Source: Sulfurimonas sp.
GTDB taxonomy: Bacteria; Campylobacterota; Campylobacteria; Campylobacterales; Sulfurimonadaceae
Length of the DNA stretch: 7,299 nt
Direction: 5' to 3'
NCBI GenBank assembly: GCA_027858865.1
Contig: JAQIBW010000289.1
Coordinates: forward strand, 1-7,299
A program made the translations under genes and the position numbers. The number at the start of each line of letters is the position of its first letter. The first letter of the stretch is position 1. The notes beneath the pieces are model-generated. The model was not told the DNA's origin and made no database searches. It saw nothing but the letters and a program-made list of their open reading frames with translations. Shown here one piece after another: positions 1-6,365 of the stretch.

Positions 1-20
1 GGCTTCGGCTTCGGCTTCGG
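1..20 (-). repeat. Tandem hexamer (CCGAAG) encoding a Pro-Lys repeat
   Basis: The first 20 bases are three copies of GGCTTC plus GG on the plus strand, which reads as alternating Pro-Lys codons in the TonB-like gene. The repeat is cut by the window edge, so its full copy number is unknown. The unit is a multiple of three, so copy changes would alter the length of the periplasmic spacer and keep the frame. Confidence 0.75.
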
Positions 21-218
21 CATTGACACAATTTTTTCTTCTTTTTTGGGTTTTTGAGCAACAGGTTGATTTATTACTGAAAAACAGACTTTCTTGACAT
101 TTTGTATTTTAGCATCTGCATTACATCTGGTATCTGTATTGGCAAAATAAATAATCGCTACAATAATAACTATATAGGACAATGCACTGATTATAAACGA
201 GGAGATATATCTATTCAT
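1..218 (-). CDS. TonB-like energy transducer, N-terminal part (3' end off window)
   Basis: The ATG at 216-218 lies inside the RND stop as ATGA, which implies translational coupling. The visible 72 codons encode a short cytoplasmic N-terminus, one hydrophobic helix at about 8-26 (FIISALSYIVIIVAIIYFA), then a polar segment with Cys32 and Cys45, and the start of a proline/lysine-rich stretch: QPVAQKPKKEEK followed by alternating PKPKPK at the window edge. An N-terminal signal anchor followed by a Lys-Pro repeat is the classic architecture of TonB, which spans the periplasm and passes proton-motive energy from ExbB/ExbD to outer-membrane receptors. The conserved C-terminal TonB domain would lie beyond position 1, so the call rests on the N-terminal half only. 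Two periplasmic cysteines next to the membrane are not standard for TonB. Another Pro-rich inner-membrane anchor protein (for example a TolA-like or sporulation-repeat protein) remains possible. Confidence 0.65.
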   Translation of the reverse strand, partial: MNRYISSFIISALSYIVIIVAIIYFANTDTRCNADAKIQNVKKVCFSVINQPVAQKPKKEEKIVSMPKPKPK

Positions 219-967
219 GATGCCCTATACTTATGTAAAAAGTTGTACATTGTTGGAAGATAAAAAAGGTTTAGTATTGTTCCCCATAAAAGTCCAAAAC
301 CTATGGTGACTGCCAAAGGCTGAAATGTCACGGCTTGTGCTGTTGCAAAAAATATCAGTGAGGAGAGACCTATAATAGTTGTTATTGATGTGAGTATAAT
401 AGGTCTAAATCTTCGAGGTGCAAGGTCAAATATATCTTCTTTTGTCTTCGCATGTTTTATAGTTGCCATCATAATGATTCCATCATTGACAATAACACCG
501 GCAAGTCCCAATGCACCTATTAGAGATGGAAGAGATATGTTAAGCCCCATTATAAAATGCCCTGCATAAACACCAAGAAGAGAAAAAGGAATAACAGACA
601 TAACTATTAAAGTCTCTCTAATAGAATTGAAAAGATAGAGTATAGCTATGAAAATAAGTATAATTGCAAATGCTGAAGCTAAAATCATCTCAGTCTGCAT
701 AATCCTTTTTTGCTCTCTCTCACCTTTAAACTTTAGTTTTATACCTTTTACTTTTTTTAGTTTTTCAATAGTCGGATCAATCTTGTCTAAAACTTCTGTT
801 GCAGTAATAACAGATGGGTCTACATTTGCAAAGACATAAAAGTTTGTCTCTCCATCATCCTTAACAAGTCTCTCTAGTGACTCCACTTTTTCAAACTCAC
901 ATATATCTTTTAGCTTTACAAACATACCGTCTTTAAGAGGAATTTCCAGTCTTTTAAAACTTTCCAA
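215..967 (-). CDS. RND permease, C-terminal open segment (about 250 aa)
   Basis: This is the remainder of the RND permease after the stops. The frame is open from codon 751 (1049-1051), and the first possible start codon I note is TTG 965-967, which has no Shine-Dalgarno sequence. That makes independent translation doubtful. In fragment numbering it holds the end of the second periplasmic loop (1-90), including KLKDICEFEKVESLERLVKD, then helices 8-12: about 93-113, 119-139, 148-168 with the TM10 motif GVIVNDGIIMM, 188-207 (RFRPIILTSITTIIGL) and 218-240 (FGLLWGTILNLFYLPTMY). The C-terminus KYRAS precedes TGA 215-217, which overlaps the next start in ATGA. These features are normal for the family, so this half shows no further damage. 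I treat it as part of the interrupted gene above and not as a separate functional gene. Confidence 0.6.
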   Translation of the reverse strand: MESFKRLEIPLKDGMFVKLKDICEFEKVESLERLVKDDGETNFYVFANVDPSVITATEVLDKIDPTIEKLKKVKGIKLKFKGEREQKRIMQTEMILASAFAIILIFIAILYLFNSIRETLIVMSVIPFSLLGVYAGHFIMGLNISLPSLIGALGLAGVIVNDGIIMMATIKHAKTKEDIFDLAPRRFRPIILTSITTIIGLSSLIFFATAQAVTFQPLAVTIGFGLLWGTILNLFYLPTMYNFLHKYRAS

Positions 968-1075
968 GTCATCTTCGATGTTGAACGATTTTACTTTTAC
1001 ATCAACTAATTCGTTACCATCAAAAATGGTTCCTACCTTTCTTGTGAGGTATCATCCGGAGATATACTTACCAAG

Positions 1076-3301
1076 TTAGCTCTCCGTAATACCAAGATCT
1101 TCACCATAGGCATTTAATTTGAGTTTTATCTCATCGGCCCCTGTTTTAACGTTATCACCAAAGTATTTTATACCGTCTATTTTGGAAAAGATCTCTTTTA
1201 TGTCCCGTATCGCCTTTATGGCTTTTTGGTAATCTTCACTGATAACCCCTATGCGAATATCAGCTTTTGTGTGTCCCATTTTATTTTCAACAACCATTAG
1301 ATTGCTTAGCTTAAACTTTTGCTTGTAGTTTTGCTCTTTTAGCCAAGCTCTAAGATCTTGGGATATTTCTTGTGATGATTTGTCTCTTACTCTTCCCGTA
1401 GGATCATAATAAAAAGTAAGGTAAGGAGTAATATACTTATCGACAAAGTTTGAAGTTTGAACCTTCTGTAATTCTATGGCAATATATCCAACATAAGGGT
1501 ACAATTCAGCAGACCCCGTAGCACTTCTTCTGTAGCCTGCAGTAGAACTTACATGTTTTGCAAAAAATCTGTCTCTATCTTTTAAAATACTTTTTTCCAA
1601 AGTCTGAACAATCTCTAGTGACTCTTCTAAAGTAGTTGTAGGCTTAGCCTTAAATGTAATGTTGATTGATGAAGAATCAAAGGGCTGAAACATCTGAAAC
1701 TTTGAATTTTGCACGCCGTAGTAGATCAAAGCAGGTACGATTATGACAAATGTAAGTAAGAAAGTCTTTTGGTACTTTACAAGCTGTTTTAGAACTCTTA
1801 GGTAAAGTGCATTTACTCTGTTCCATGAGAGCGTTCTTGATTTTGCAGAGAGTGTGTGTGATGCATGAATAGGCAAAAATATAAACGACTCAATAAGAGA
1901 AGCAATAACAAGGGCAGAAAAAGCTATAGGTATAAGTTGTATGATTTCTCCGAGCCTTCCACTTAGCATCAGTAGAGGTATAAAAGAAAAGAGTGTAGTT
2001 AAAGATGCAATAGTCACAGGTTTAGCCATCTCTTTTGTACCCAAAAATGCAGCCTCTCTTGGCGAGAAACCTTTTTCTATATACTGTTGTATATTTTCAC
2101 TCACAACAATAGCATCATCTACAATGATACCGATGGCGATAAGTACACCTATAAGAGAGTTGACATTGATGCTGTAGCCTGTAAAGTAGAAGTATATAGC
2201 ACCCATAACAAAAGATGTAGGAATCCCTAAAGCGATAATAAATGCTATACGGATATTTATAAGTATTGCAGTTAGCACTGTGATTAGAATAACACCAAGC
2301 ATGATGTTTGAAATAACAATATTTAGTCTGTCTTTTATTACGGTTGATCTGTCTAGTCTAATATCAAAACTAACATCTTTGACCTTCATCTCAGATATGA
2401 CTTTTTTGATATTTTTAGAGATTTTTAGTGCATCTCCTTTTGGGTTTTGTGAAACTGCAAGTGTGATAGAATTTTTTCCGTTCATACTCGCAAGCGTAGA
2501 TGCATCTTCGTATTTTTTACTTACTTTGGCTATTTCTTTTAGCTCGATGCGTTGATCGTTTATGTTTAAGATAGTATTTTCAAGCTCTTTAGCCTGTCTT
2601 TTGTCATTGTGCGTAGATATATAATACTGCTGTTTGAGGTTTTCTATTTCACCAAGAGGAAAAATATATGAGACTTCTGAAAATACACGCAATACTTCAT
2701 TTAGAGAAATATTGTAAGCATTAACTTTTTTTTCATCTATGAGTACTTCATAAAAGAGCTCAGAATCTCCAAATATGGTTACATCTGATACATCTTTAAT
2801 AGAAAGAAGTTTACTTTTAAATTTTTTAGATAGTTCTTTTAATTTATTTCTAGGCACATTGTCAGAGAGCATAGATACATGCATAATACTTCTTGAGTGT
2901 GCAACACCCCTTATGATAGGATCATCCATATCACTAGGAAGATTTACTTTTATTAACGATATTGCATCTTCAGTTTTACTAATTATGTCTGTCTTATCTG
3001 CATCTTTTTTTAGTTCTAGGATTATGGCAAATCTACCAGGAGAGACTACAAATGTAACACTATCCACGCCGACAATGTTTTTTACTTCATCTTCTATCTC
3101 TTGTACCGCCATATTGTTTAGTGTATCTACAGATGCACCATTATATGAACCTCTTATTGTTATAGAGTTAGGTTCAATAGATGGAGATATTTCTTTTGGA
3201 ATCTGAGTATAGGCATAGACGCCCATTGCAAAAAGCAGGAAAAATAGTATATAGTTTATTTTATAATTGTCAATAAAAAAGTTTAATACTCTTTCAAACA
3301 T
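1076..3301 (-). CDS. RND permease, N-terminal open segment (741 aa)
   Basis: This open segment runs from ATG 3299-3301, 4 bp after the activator's stop, with GAGGT about 11 nt upstream, to the premature TAA. It holds helix 1 at about 15-33, followed by the family stretch QIPKEISPSIEPNSI and the porter-domain segment SYNGASVDTLNN (52-63). Helices 2-6 lie at about 330-480, with the TM4 proton-relay pair DD at 395-396 in IIVDDAIVVSEN and the signature EMAKPVTIASLTTLFSFIPL (424-443). Helix 7 is at about 513-530, and most of the second periplasmic loop follows. The proton-relay acids, the amphipathic linker and both loop halves look intact. If translated alone the product would lack helices 8-12 and is unlikely to work as a pump by itself. 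The substrate cannot be told from sequence, and no adaptor or outer-membrane channel gene is in the window. Confidence 0.8.
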   Translation of the reverse strand: MFERVLNFFIDNYKINYILFFLLFAMGVYAYTQIPKEISPSIEPNSITIRGSYNGASVDTLNNMAVQEIEDEVKNIVGVDSVTFVVSPGRFAIILELKKDADKTDIISKTEDAISLIKVNLPSDMDDPIIRGVAHSRSIMHVSMLSDNVPRNKLKELSKKFKSKLLSIKDVSDVTIFGDSELFYEVLIDEKKVNAYNISLNEVLRVFSEVSYIFPLGEIENLKQQYYISTHNDKRQAKELENTILNINDQRIELKEIAKVSKKYEDASTLASMNGKNSITLAVSQNPKGDALKISKNIKKVISEMKVKDVSFDIRLDRSTVIKDRLNIVISNIMLGVILITVLTAILINIRIAFIIALGIPTSFVMGAIYFYFTGYSINVNSLIGVLIAIGIIVDDAIVVSENIQQYIEKGFSPREAAFLGTKEMAKPVTIASLTTLFSFIPLLMLSGRLGEIIQLIPIAFSALVIASLIESFIFLPIHASHTLSAKSRTLSWNRVNALYLRVLKQLVKYQKTFLLTFVIIVPALIYYGVQNSKFQMFQPFDSSSINITFKAKPTTTLEESLEIVQTLEKSILKDRDRFFAKHVSSTAGYRRSATGSAELYPYVGYIAIELQKVQTSNFVDKYITPYLTFYYDPTGRVRDKSSQEISQDLRAWLKEQNYKQKFKLSNLMVVENKMGHTKADIRIGVISEDYQKAIKAIRDIKEIFSKIDGIKYFGDNVKTGADEIKLKLNAYGEDLGITES

Positions 3302-3305
3302 TTGA

Positions 3306-4115
3306 TTAGTCTACCTCGTTTTCATATGTATAAGACTCATGTGCTAAAATCGCTGCTCCGTATGAAGTAGTGATTTGTGGAAAATCCGGTATAAATATCT
3401 TCATGCCTAGTTCATTCTCAATGGCATGAACCAAACCGCCGTTAAGAGCGGGACCGCCATCAAAATAGATGTTCTCTTTTATACCGACTCTTTTTACAAG
3501 CTTGATGATTCTTTTTGCTATAGAGTAGTGCACTCCGGCAACTATATCTTCCACGCTATTGTCATTTCCTAAAAGTCCAATTATCTCAGATTCTGCGAAC
3601 ACAGCACAAGTACTGTTTATAGCTAAGGGAGTTCCTTTTGATCTAAAGTGATAATCACCTAACTCGTCAACTTCAAGTTCCAAATTCATTGCGACTACAT
3701 CTAAAAATTTTCCAGTTCCAGCAGCACATCTGTCATTCATAGCGAAGTTTACTACATTTCCTTCACTATCGAGTGAAATTGCCTTAGAATCTTGACCACC
3801 TATATTGATTATGGTCTTTATTTCACACTTATCCTGCGCAGCAGCTCTTGCCCCAACTGCATTTGCAGTTATCTCACTTATGTTTTCATCTGCTTCTTTA
3901 AAAAGTTTTCTTCCATATCCTGTTGATACGGTATAAACTAAATCTTTTTCATCAATGTTAAGCTCGTTTAGCATATCTTTTAAACTCTGTTTTGCATACT
4001 TATAAAACATACTTCCGCTGGCACTTATTCTATGTCCGACTAATTGCTTATTTTCATCTACCAGTGCAACTTTAATGGCAGTTGAACCTATATCTATTCC
4101 CGCAAAATACTGCAT
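3306..4115 (-). CDS. ATP-dependent activator of the dehydratase/DCCP-type protein (HgdC/YjiL-like, BadF/BadG/BcrA/BcrD ATPase family)
   Basis: 269 aa, the usual length for an HgdC-type activator. In this family a homodimer holds one [4Fe-4S] cluster and couples ATP hydrolysis to a single-electron transfer onto the partner's cluster. The sequence shows the ASKHA fold: phosphate-1 loop GIDIGSTAIKVAL (6-18), STGYGR (64-69), phosphate-2 loop NIGGQDSK (104-111) and adenosine loop FDGGPALNGG (218-227). The two cluster cysteines are C130 in NDRCAAGTGKF and C170 in NSTCAVFAESE, the spacing expected for HgdC. The start ATG (4113-4115) shares one base with the TAA stop of the HgdB-like gene (TAATG) and has AGGA 7 nt upstream, so the two are probably coupled and made in matched amounts. 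All key residues are intact and there is no sign of decay. The identity is near certain; the exact partner reaction is not. Confidence 0.93.
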   Translation of the reverse strand: MQYFAGIDIGSTAIKVALVDENKQLVGHRISASGSMFYKYAKQSLKDMLNELNIDEKDLVYTVSTGYGRKLFKEADENISEITANAVGARAAAQDKCEIKTIINIGGQDSKAISLDSEGNVVNFAMNDRCAAGTGKFLDVVAMNLELEVDELGDYHFRSKGTPLAINSTCAVFAESEIIGLLGNDNSVEDIVAGVHYSIAKRIIKLVKRVGIKENIYFDGGPALNGGLVHAIENELGMKIFIPDFPQITTSYGAAILAHESYTYENEVD

Positions 4116-5392
4116 TAACGTTTCCTTCTTCTATTTTTAAGAGATTCTACAAAAGCTTCGATTCTGGTTGTAAGCTGTCCCATATGACTAGGGGAGTAAT
4201 CACTTTCAAGATAAATAATCGGTATACCTTCTTTTTCCATTGCATCTAAAACAGATCTCTGTTCCATCTCGTATACTTGGCATCCCGCAAATGCTTGATA
4301 AACAACACCATCAGCCTTATAATCTTTTACCAAATCAATAATTCTTCTTTTTCTATCTTCATTTTTTGTAAATATAGGACAAGTACAGCCTTTGAGGTAT
4401 CTGTCTGCAACACTATCAATCATGTCATTTACAAACCACTCATCAACGCTTACCATATCGTTAAACATTCTATTTGAAGAACATGTCTCATCTGCAACGA
4501 TTATGGCATCTGAGAGTTCTATGAGAAGAGGTACTTTAAGATTTGGAAATATTGGAGGGGAACCGGTATAGACAATCCTTGGACTTCTTTTATGAGCAGC
4601 ACTGAACTCATCTTCCACTCTTTGTTCACACTCTTGTACAAGGGCATCAACAGCTTCTATCCAGTTATCTATCTTATCAAAGAAAAATGCGTTTGTAACC
4701 AAGAACATATCAACTCCTAGTATTGGAGTAGCTATGTTTTTTCTAAGTACATTTAGCTTATGGTATAGATGCTGAGCATAACCTACTTTTTTTATTGCCT
4801 CTTTTAACTTTTTTCTTGTTATTTTCTTACCAAGATCAGTAGACAACTCTTTTGTAAACTTTCTAACACTACGTCTCCAATACTCACGACTCTCTTCACT
4901 TTCTTTTGTTCTTGGAAATTCCATATCAAAGAGCTTATATCCCATCTCCTCAATAATGGCACCGGATTTTGCTTTTTGGTCACATGTTGTCGGAGATATT
5001 ACAATATCAGGCTTGTCTGAGAAGTTGTCAGATGCAAACTGACCTACAGTTGCTTTTACGAGAGGACATGCTTTAGAAGGTAGAAAATCGCTTCCTATTT
5101 CATCATCAGTATAGAAACCGTTACAGAGTCTTATGGGAACAGCATCTAGAGCGTAAACTATCTCGGCTGGTACTTGGATGCACATTGTTCCGACTTTTAT
5201 CTTATCGTTATGTAAAGGCTCATGTCTGCAATGAACACTCTCATAAAGATTGTAGAAATAATCCATTGCTTTTGGAGGTTCTTTAAACTCATGTTTTATC
5301 TTTTGTAAAACTGTTTTAGCTTCCATAGCTTTATGGCGGTTCTGTTTCTCTTTAGGAGTCTCTATTTTATGCTCTCTCATTTCTTTAGTCAT
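4115..5392 (-). CDS. Single-subunit 2-hydroxyacyl-CoA dehydratase / double-cubane-cluster-type protein (HgdB/YjiM-like)
   Basis: This belongs to the HgdB/BcrC/FldC family, whose iron-sulfur proteins receive a low-potential electron from an ATP-driven activator. I chose the ATG at 5390-5392 (425 aa) because GGAG stands 7 nt before it. An upstream ATG at 5435-5437 would give 440 aa but would overlap NapH by 53 bp. In 425-aa numbering, family landmarks are PIRLCNGF (86-93), SKACP (106-110), SPTTCDQKAKSG (133-144), a GSPPIFPN turn (277-284), DETC (301-304), GCTCP (335-339), FAGCQVYEME (368-377) and the C-terminal DYSPSHMGQLTTRIEAF (398-414). Cysteines are 55, 71, 90, 109, 137, 255, 304, 336, 338 and 371; those at 90, 109, 137, 304, 336/338 and 371 lie in conserved-looking blocks and are cluster-ligand candidates. 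Classical dehydratases need two different subunits; only one is encoded here, with the activator directly after it, as in E. coli yjiM-yjiL and in DCCP loci. The family is sure; the substrate is unknown. Confidence 0.88.
   Translation of the reverse strand: MTKEMREHKIETPKEKQNRHKAMEAKTVLQKIKHEFKEPPKAMDYFYNLYESVHCRHEPLHNDKIKVGTMCIQVPAEIVYALDAVPIRLCNGFYTDDEIGSDFLPSKACPLVKATVGQFASDNFSDKPDIVISPTTCDQKAKSGAIIEEMGYKLFDMEFPRTKESEESREYWRRSVRKFTKELSTDLGKKITRKKLKEAIKKVGYAQHLYHKLNVLRKNIATPILGVDMFLVTNAFFFDKIDNWIEAVDALVQECEQRVEDEFSAAHKRSPRIVYTGSPPIFPNLKVPLLIELSDAIIVADETCSSNRMFNDMVSVDEWFVNDMIDSVADRYLKGCTCPIFTKNEDRKRRIIDLVKDYKADGVVYQAFAGCQVYEMEQRSVLDAMEKEGIPIIYLESDYSPSHMGQLTTRIEAFVESLKNRRRKR
4123..4126 (-). 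promoter_or_regulatory. Ribosome binding site of the activator gene
   Basis: AGGA on the minus strand stands 7 nt before ATG 4113-4115 and lies within the last codons of the HgdB-like gene. Together with the TAATG stop-start join it suggests coupled translation of the reductase and its activator. Confidence 0.6.
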
Positions 5393-6365
5393 CTTTTTTC
5401 TCCAATTCATCCATCTGCATTCTTTTAGCAAATCCACCTTTTGTAGATTTGAATATTGGGTAATTTATAAAGTCCACATGTAGGACATCATCCTCAGGAC
5501 ACGCAGCTACACACTTCATACATAAAATGCAGTCATCTCTGAGTATATTTGTGCTCTTTACATCATCTGCTATATCTTTTATCTGCATATCACAAACTGT
5601 GTAGCAGTCACCGCATTTTGTACATTTATCACCATCTTTTTTTAGCTTTAAAAGTGCCGCATCACTAAAGATATAGTGCATTGCACTCATTGGACAGAAA
5701 AAACAGAAGAATCTTTTTTTGATGAACGAGCCAACTACAAACAGACCTGTAAAAACTAAACCTAATGTAGTTAAAATCATTGCACTTTTTGTTGAAAAAT
5801 CCAAACTCCACTGTGAGACATCACCTACAAAAAGAGGTGTTATCATCCTTCCTGGACAAATCGAACAAAATGCAGTTCTCCACTCACCGCCAAGTAGTCC
5901 CATACCTACAGCCATAGGTGCTAAAATTACAATTGCAAGTAGAATGTACTTTATTTTTTTTAGTTTATCAAATTGAGGTTGTGTATAAGTGCTGTATCTG
6001 ATGCCAAGCTTTTTTCTCAAACCTGTTAGCCAATCTTGCATAGTTCCCAAAGGACAAGCGTAACCACACCACGCTTTGTTAAAGACAATAAACCATACCA
6101 AAAAAGTTACAAAGCCTATTAAAACGGAGATGCTGGCAACACTGAAGAGTACATCTAAAGGACGAGCCAGTTGATGTTGTAGAGGCAGAAAATAACACAT
6201 TCCGCCAACTTCTTTGTCATAACCACAAGAAAACACAGGGATGCTATTTCCTAGGTTAATAGAGAAGTAGCCTCCATATATAAAGAGTATAAAGAAAAAT
6301 AGTTGCAGCCAAAAGCGAAATCTTCGGATATCTGCCTTGTTTATAAAGTCTTTAATTTTTTTCAT
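5385..6365 (-). CDS. NapH-like membrane polyferredoxin (4Fe-4S binding protein)
   Basis: This is an integral membrane electron-transfer protein of the NapH/NosR/CcoG-like class. I chose the ATG at 6363-6365 (326 aa) because it follows GAGGTGAG closely; an adjacent upstream TTG at 6366-6368 would add one residue. Numbering below includes that extra residue. Hydrophobic helices lie at about 18-38, 74-97, 139-158 and 196-214. Between and after them are Cys-Pro motifs: CGYACP (101-106), CSICP (168-172) and CFFCP (222-226). The C-terminal part is a two-cluster ferredoxin domain with CxxCxxCxxxC at 249-259 (no proline after the last Cys) and CxxCxxCxxxCP at 280-291, probably cytoplasmic. Another cysteine pair, 48 and 58, lies after the first helix, probably outside. 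No FMN-binding or NosR-type periplasmic domain is present. It overlaps the upstream gene by 14 bp and the downstream HgdB-like gene by 8 bp. It is therefore a candidate electron donor for that system, but NapH-like proteins serve many partners and this partner is inferred. Confidence 0.88.
   Translation of the reverse strand: MKKIKDFINKADIRRFRFWLQLFFFILFIYGGYFSINLGNSIPVFSCGYDKEVGGMCYFLPLQHQLARPLDVLFSVASISVLIGFVTFLVWFIVFNKAWCGYACPLGTMQDWLTGLRKKLGIRYSTYTQPQFDKLKKIKYILLAIVILAPMAVGMGLLGGEWRTAFCSICPGRMITPLFVGDVSQWSLDFSTKSAMILTTLGLVFTGLFVVGSFIKKRFFCFFCPMSAMHYIFSDAALLKLKKDGDKCTKCGDCYTVCDMQIKDIADDVKSTNILRDDCILCMKCVAACPEDDVLHVDFINYPIFKSTKGGFAKRMQMDELEKKDD
5400..5403 (-). promoter_or_regulatory. Ribosome binding site deciding the HgdB-like start
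   Basis: GGAG on the minus strand sits 7 nt before ATG 5390-5392, inside the last codons of the NapH-like gene. It supports the 425-aa start over the upstream ATG at 5435-5437 and makes the overlap with the NapH-like stop 8 bp, a common arrangement for coupled genes. Confidence 0.7.

Larger units (their letters stand above)
215..3301 (-). pseudogene. RND-family permease interrupted by two in-frame stop codons
   Basis: Read in a single frame from ATG 3299-3301 to TGA 215-217, this locus has 1,028 codons before the final stop, the normal size of an AcrB/HAE1-type RND permease with 12 membrane helices and two large periplasmic loops. Codon 742 is TAA (1076-1078) and codon 750 is TGA (1052-1054). 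The residues around them, GITES-stop-LGKYISG-stop-YLTRKVGT, match AcrB (as I recall it) from LGVSISDI to RVKKVYV with no length change. So the lesions look like point substitutions, not an indel. Both halves otherwise look well preserved, and the ATGA join to the following gene is intact, so any decay is recent. The break falls in the second periplasmic loop, so a product ending there would lack the last six helices, including the TM10 region. Alternatives are sequence error, readthrough, or a split two-chain permease. Confidence 0.75.

Noticed and set aside
648..839. Plus-strand open frame of 63 codons
   Set aside because: It lies antisense inside the well-supported RND gene, is low in complexity, lacks a ribosome binding site and has no recognisable domain.
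1052..1054. TGA as a selenocysteine codon in the RND gene
   Set aside because: A TAA stop lies eight codons upstream and cannot be explained by Sec insertion. RND permeases have no known Sec at this place, and I did not identify a SECIS-type hairpin.
968..1075. Intergenic regulatory region or terminator between two RND-related genes
   Set aside because: The gap codes in the same frame for conserved RND sequence apart from the TGA, so it is interrupted coding sequence, not a spacer.
1941..3206. Three plus-strand open frames of 78, 91 and 143 codons
   Set aside because: They are mirror frames of the RND coding sequence, rich in Ser/Ile/Phe as expected from antisense reading, with no support of their own.
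4277..4477. Plus-strand open frame of 66 codons
   Set aside because: It is antisense to the HgdB-like gene's conserved C-terminal region and has no start signal or family resemblance.
5393..5437. Longer 440-aa start for the HgdB-like gene at ATG 5435-5437
   Set aside because: It would overlap NapH by 53 bp and lacks a good ribosome binding site, while ATG 5390-5392 has GGAG at 7 nt. Kept only as an alternative.
5719..5976. Plus-strand open frame of 85 codons
   Set aside because: It is antisense to the NapH-like gene's Cys-Pro region; an artefact of the opposite strand.
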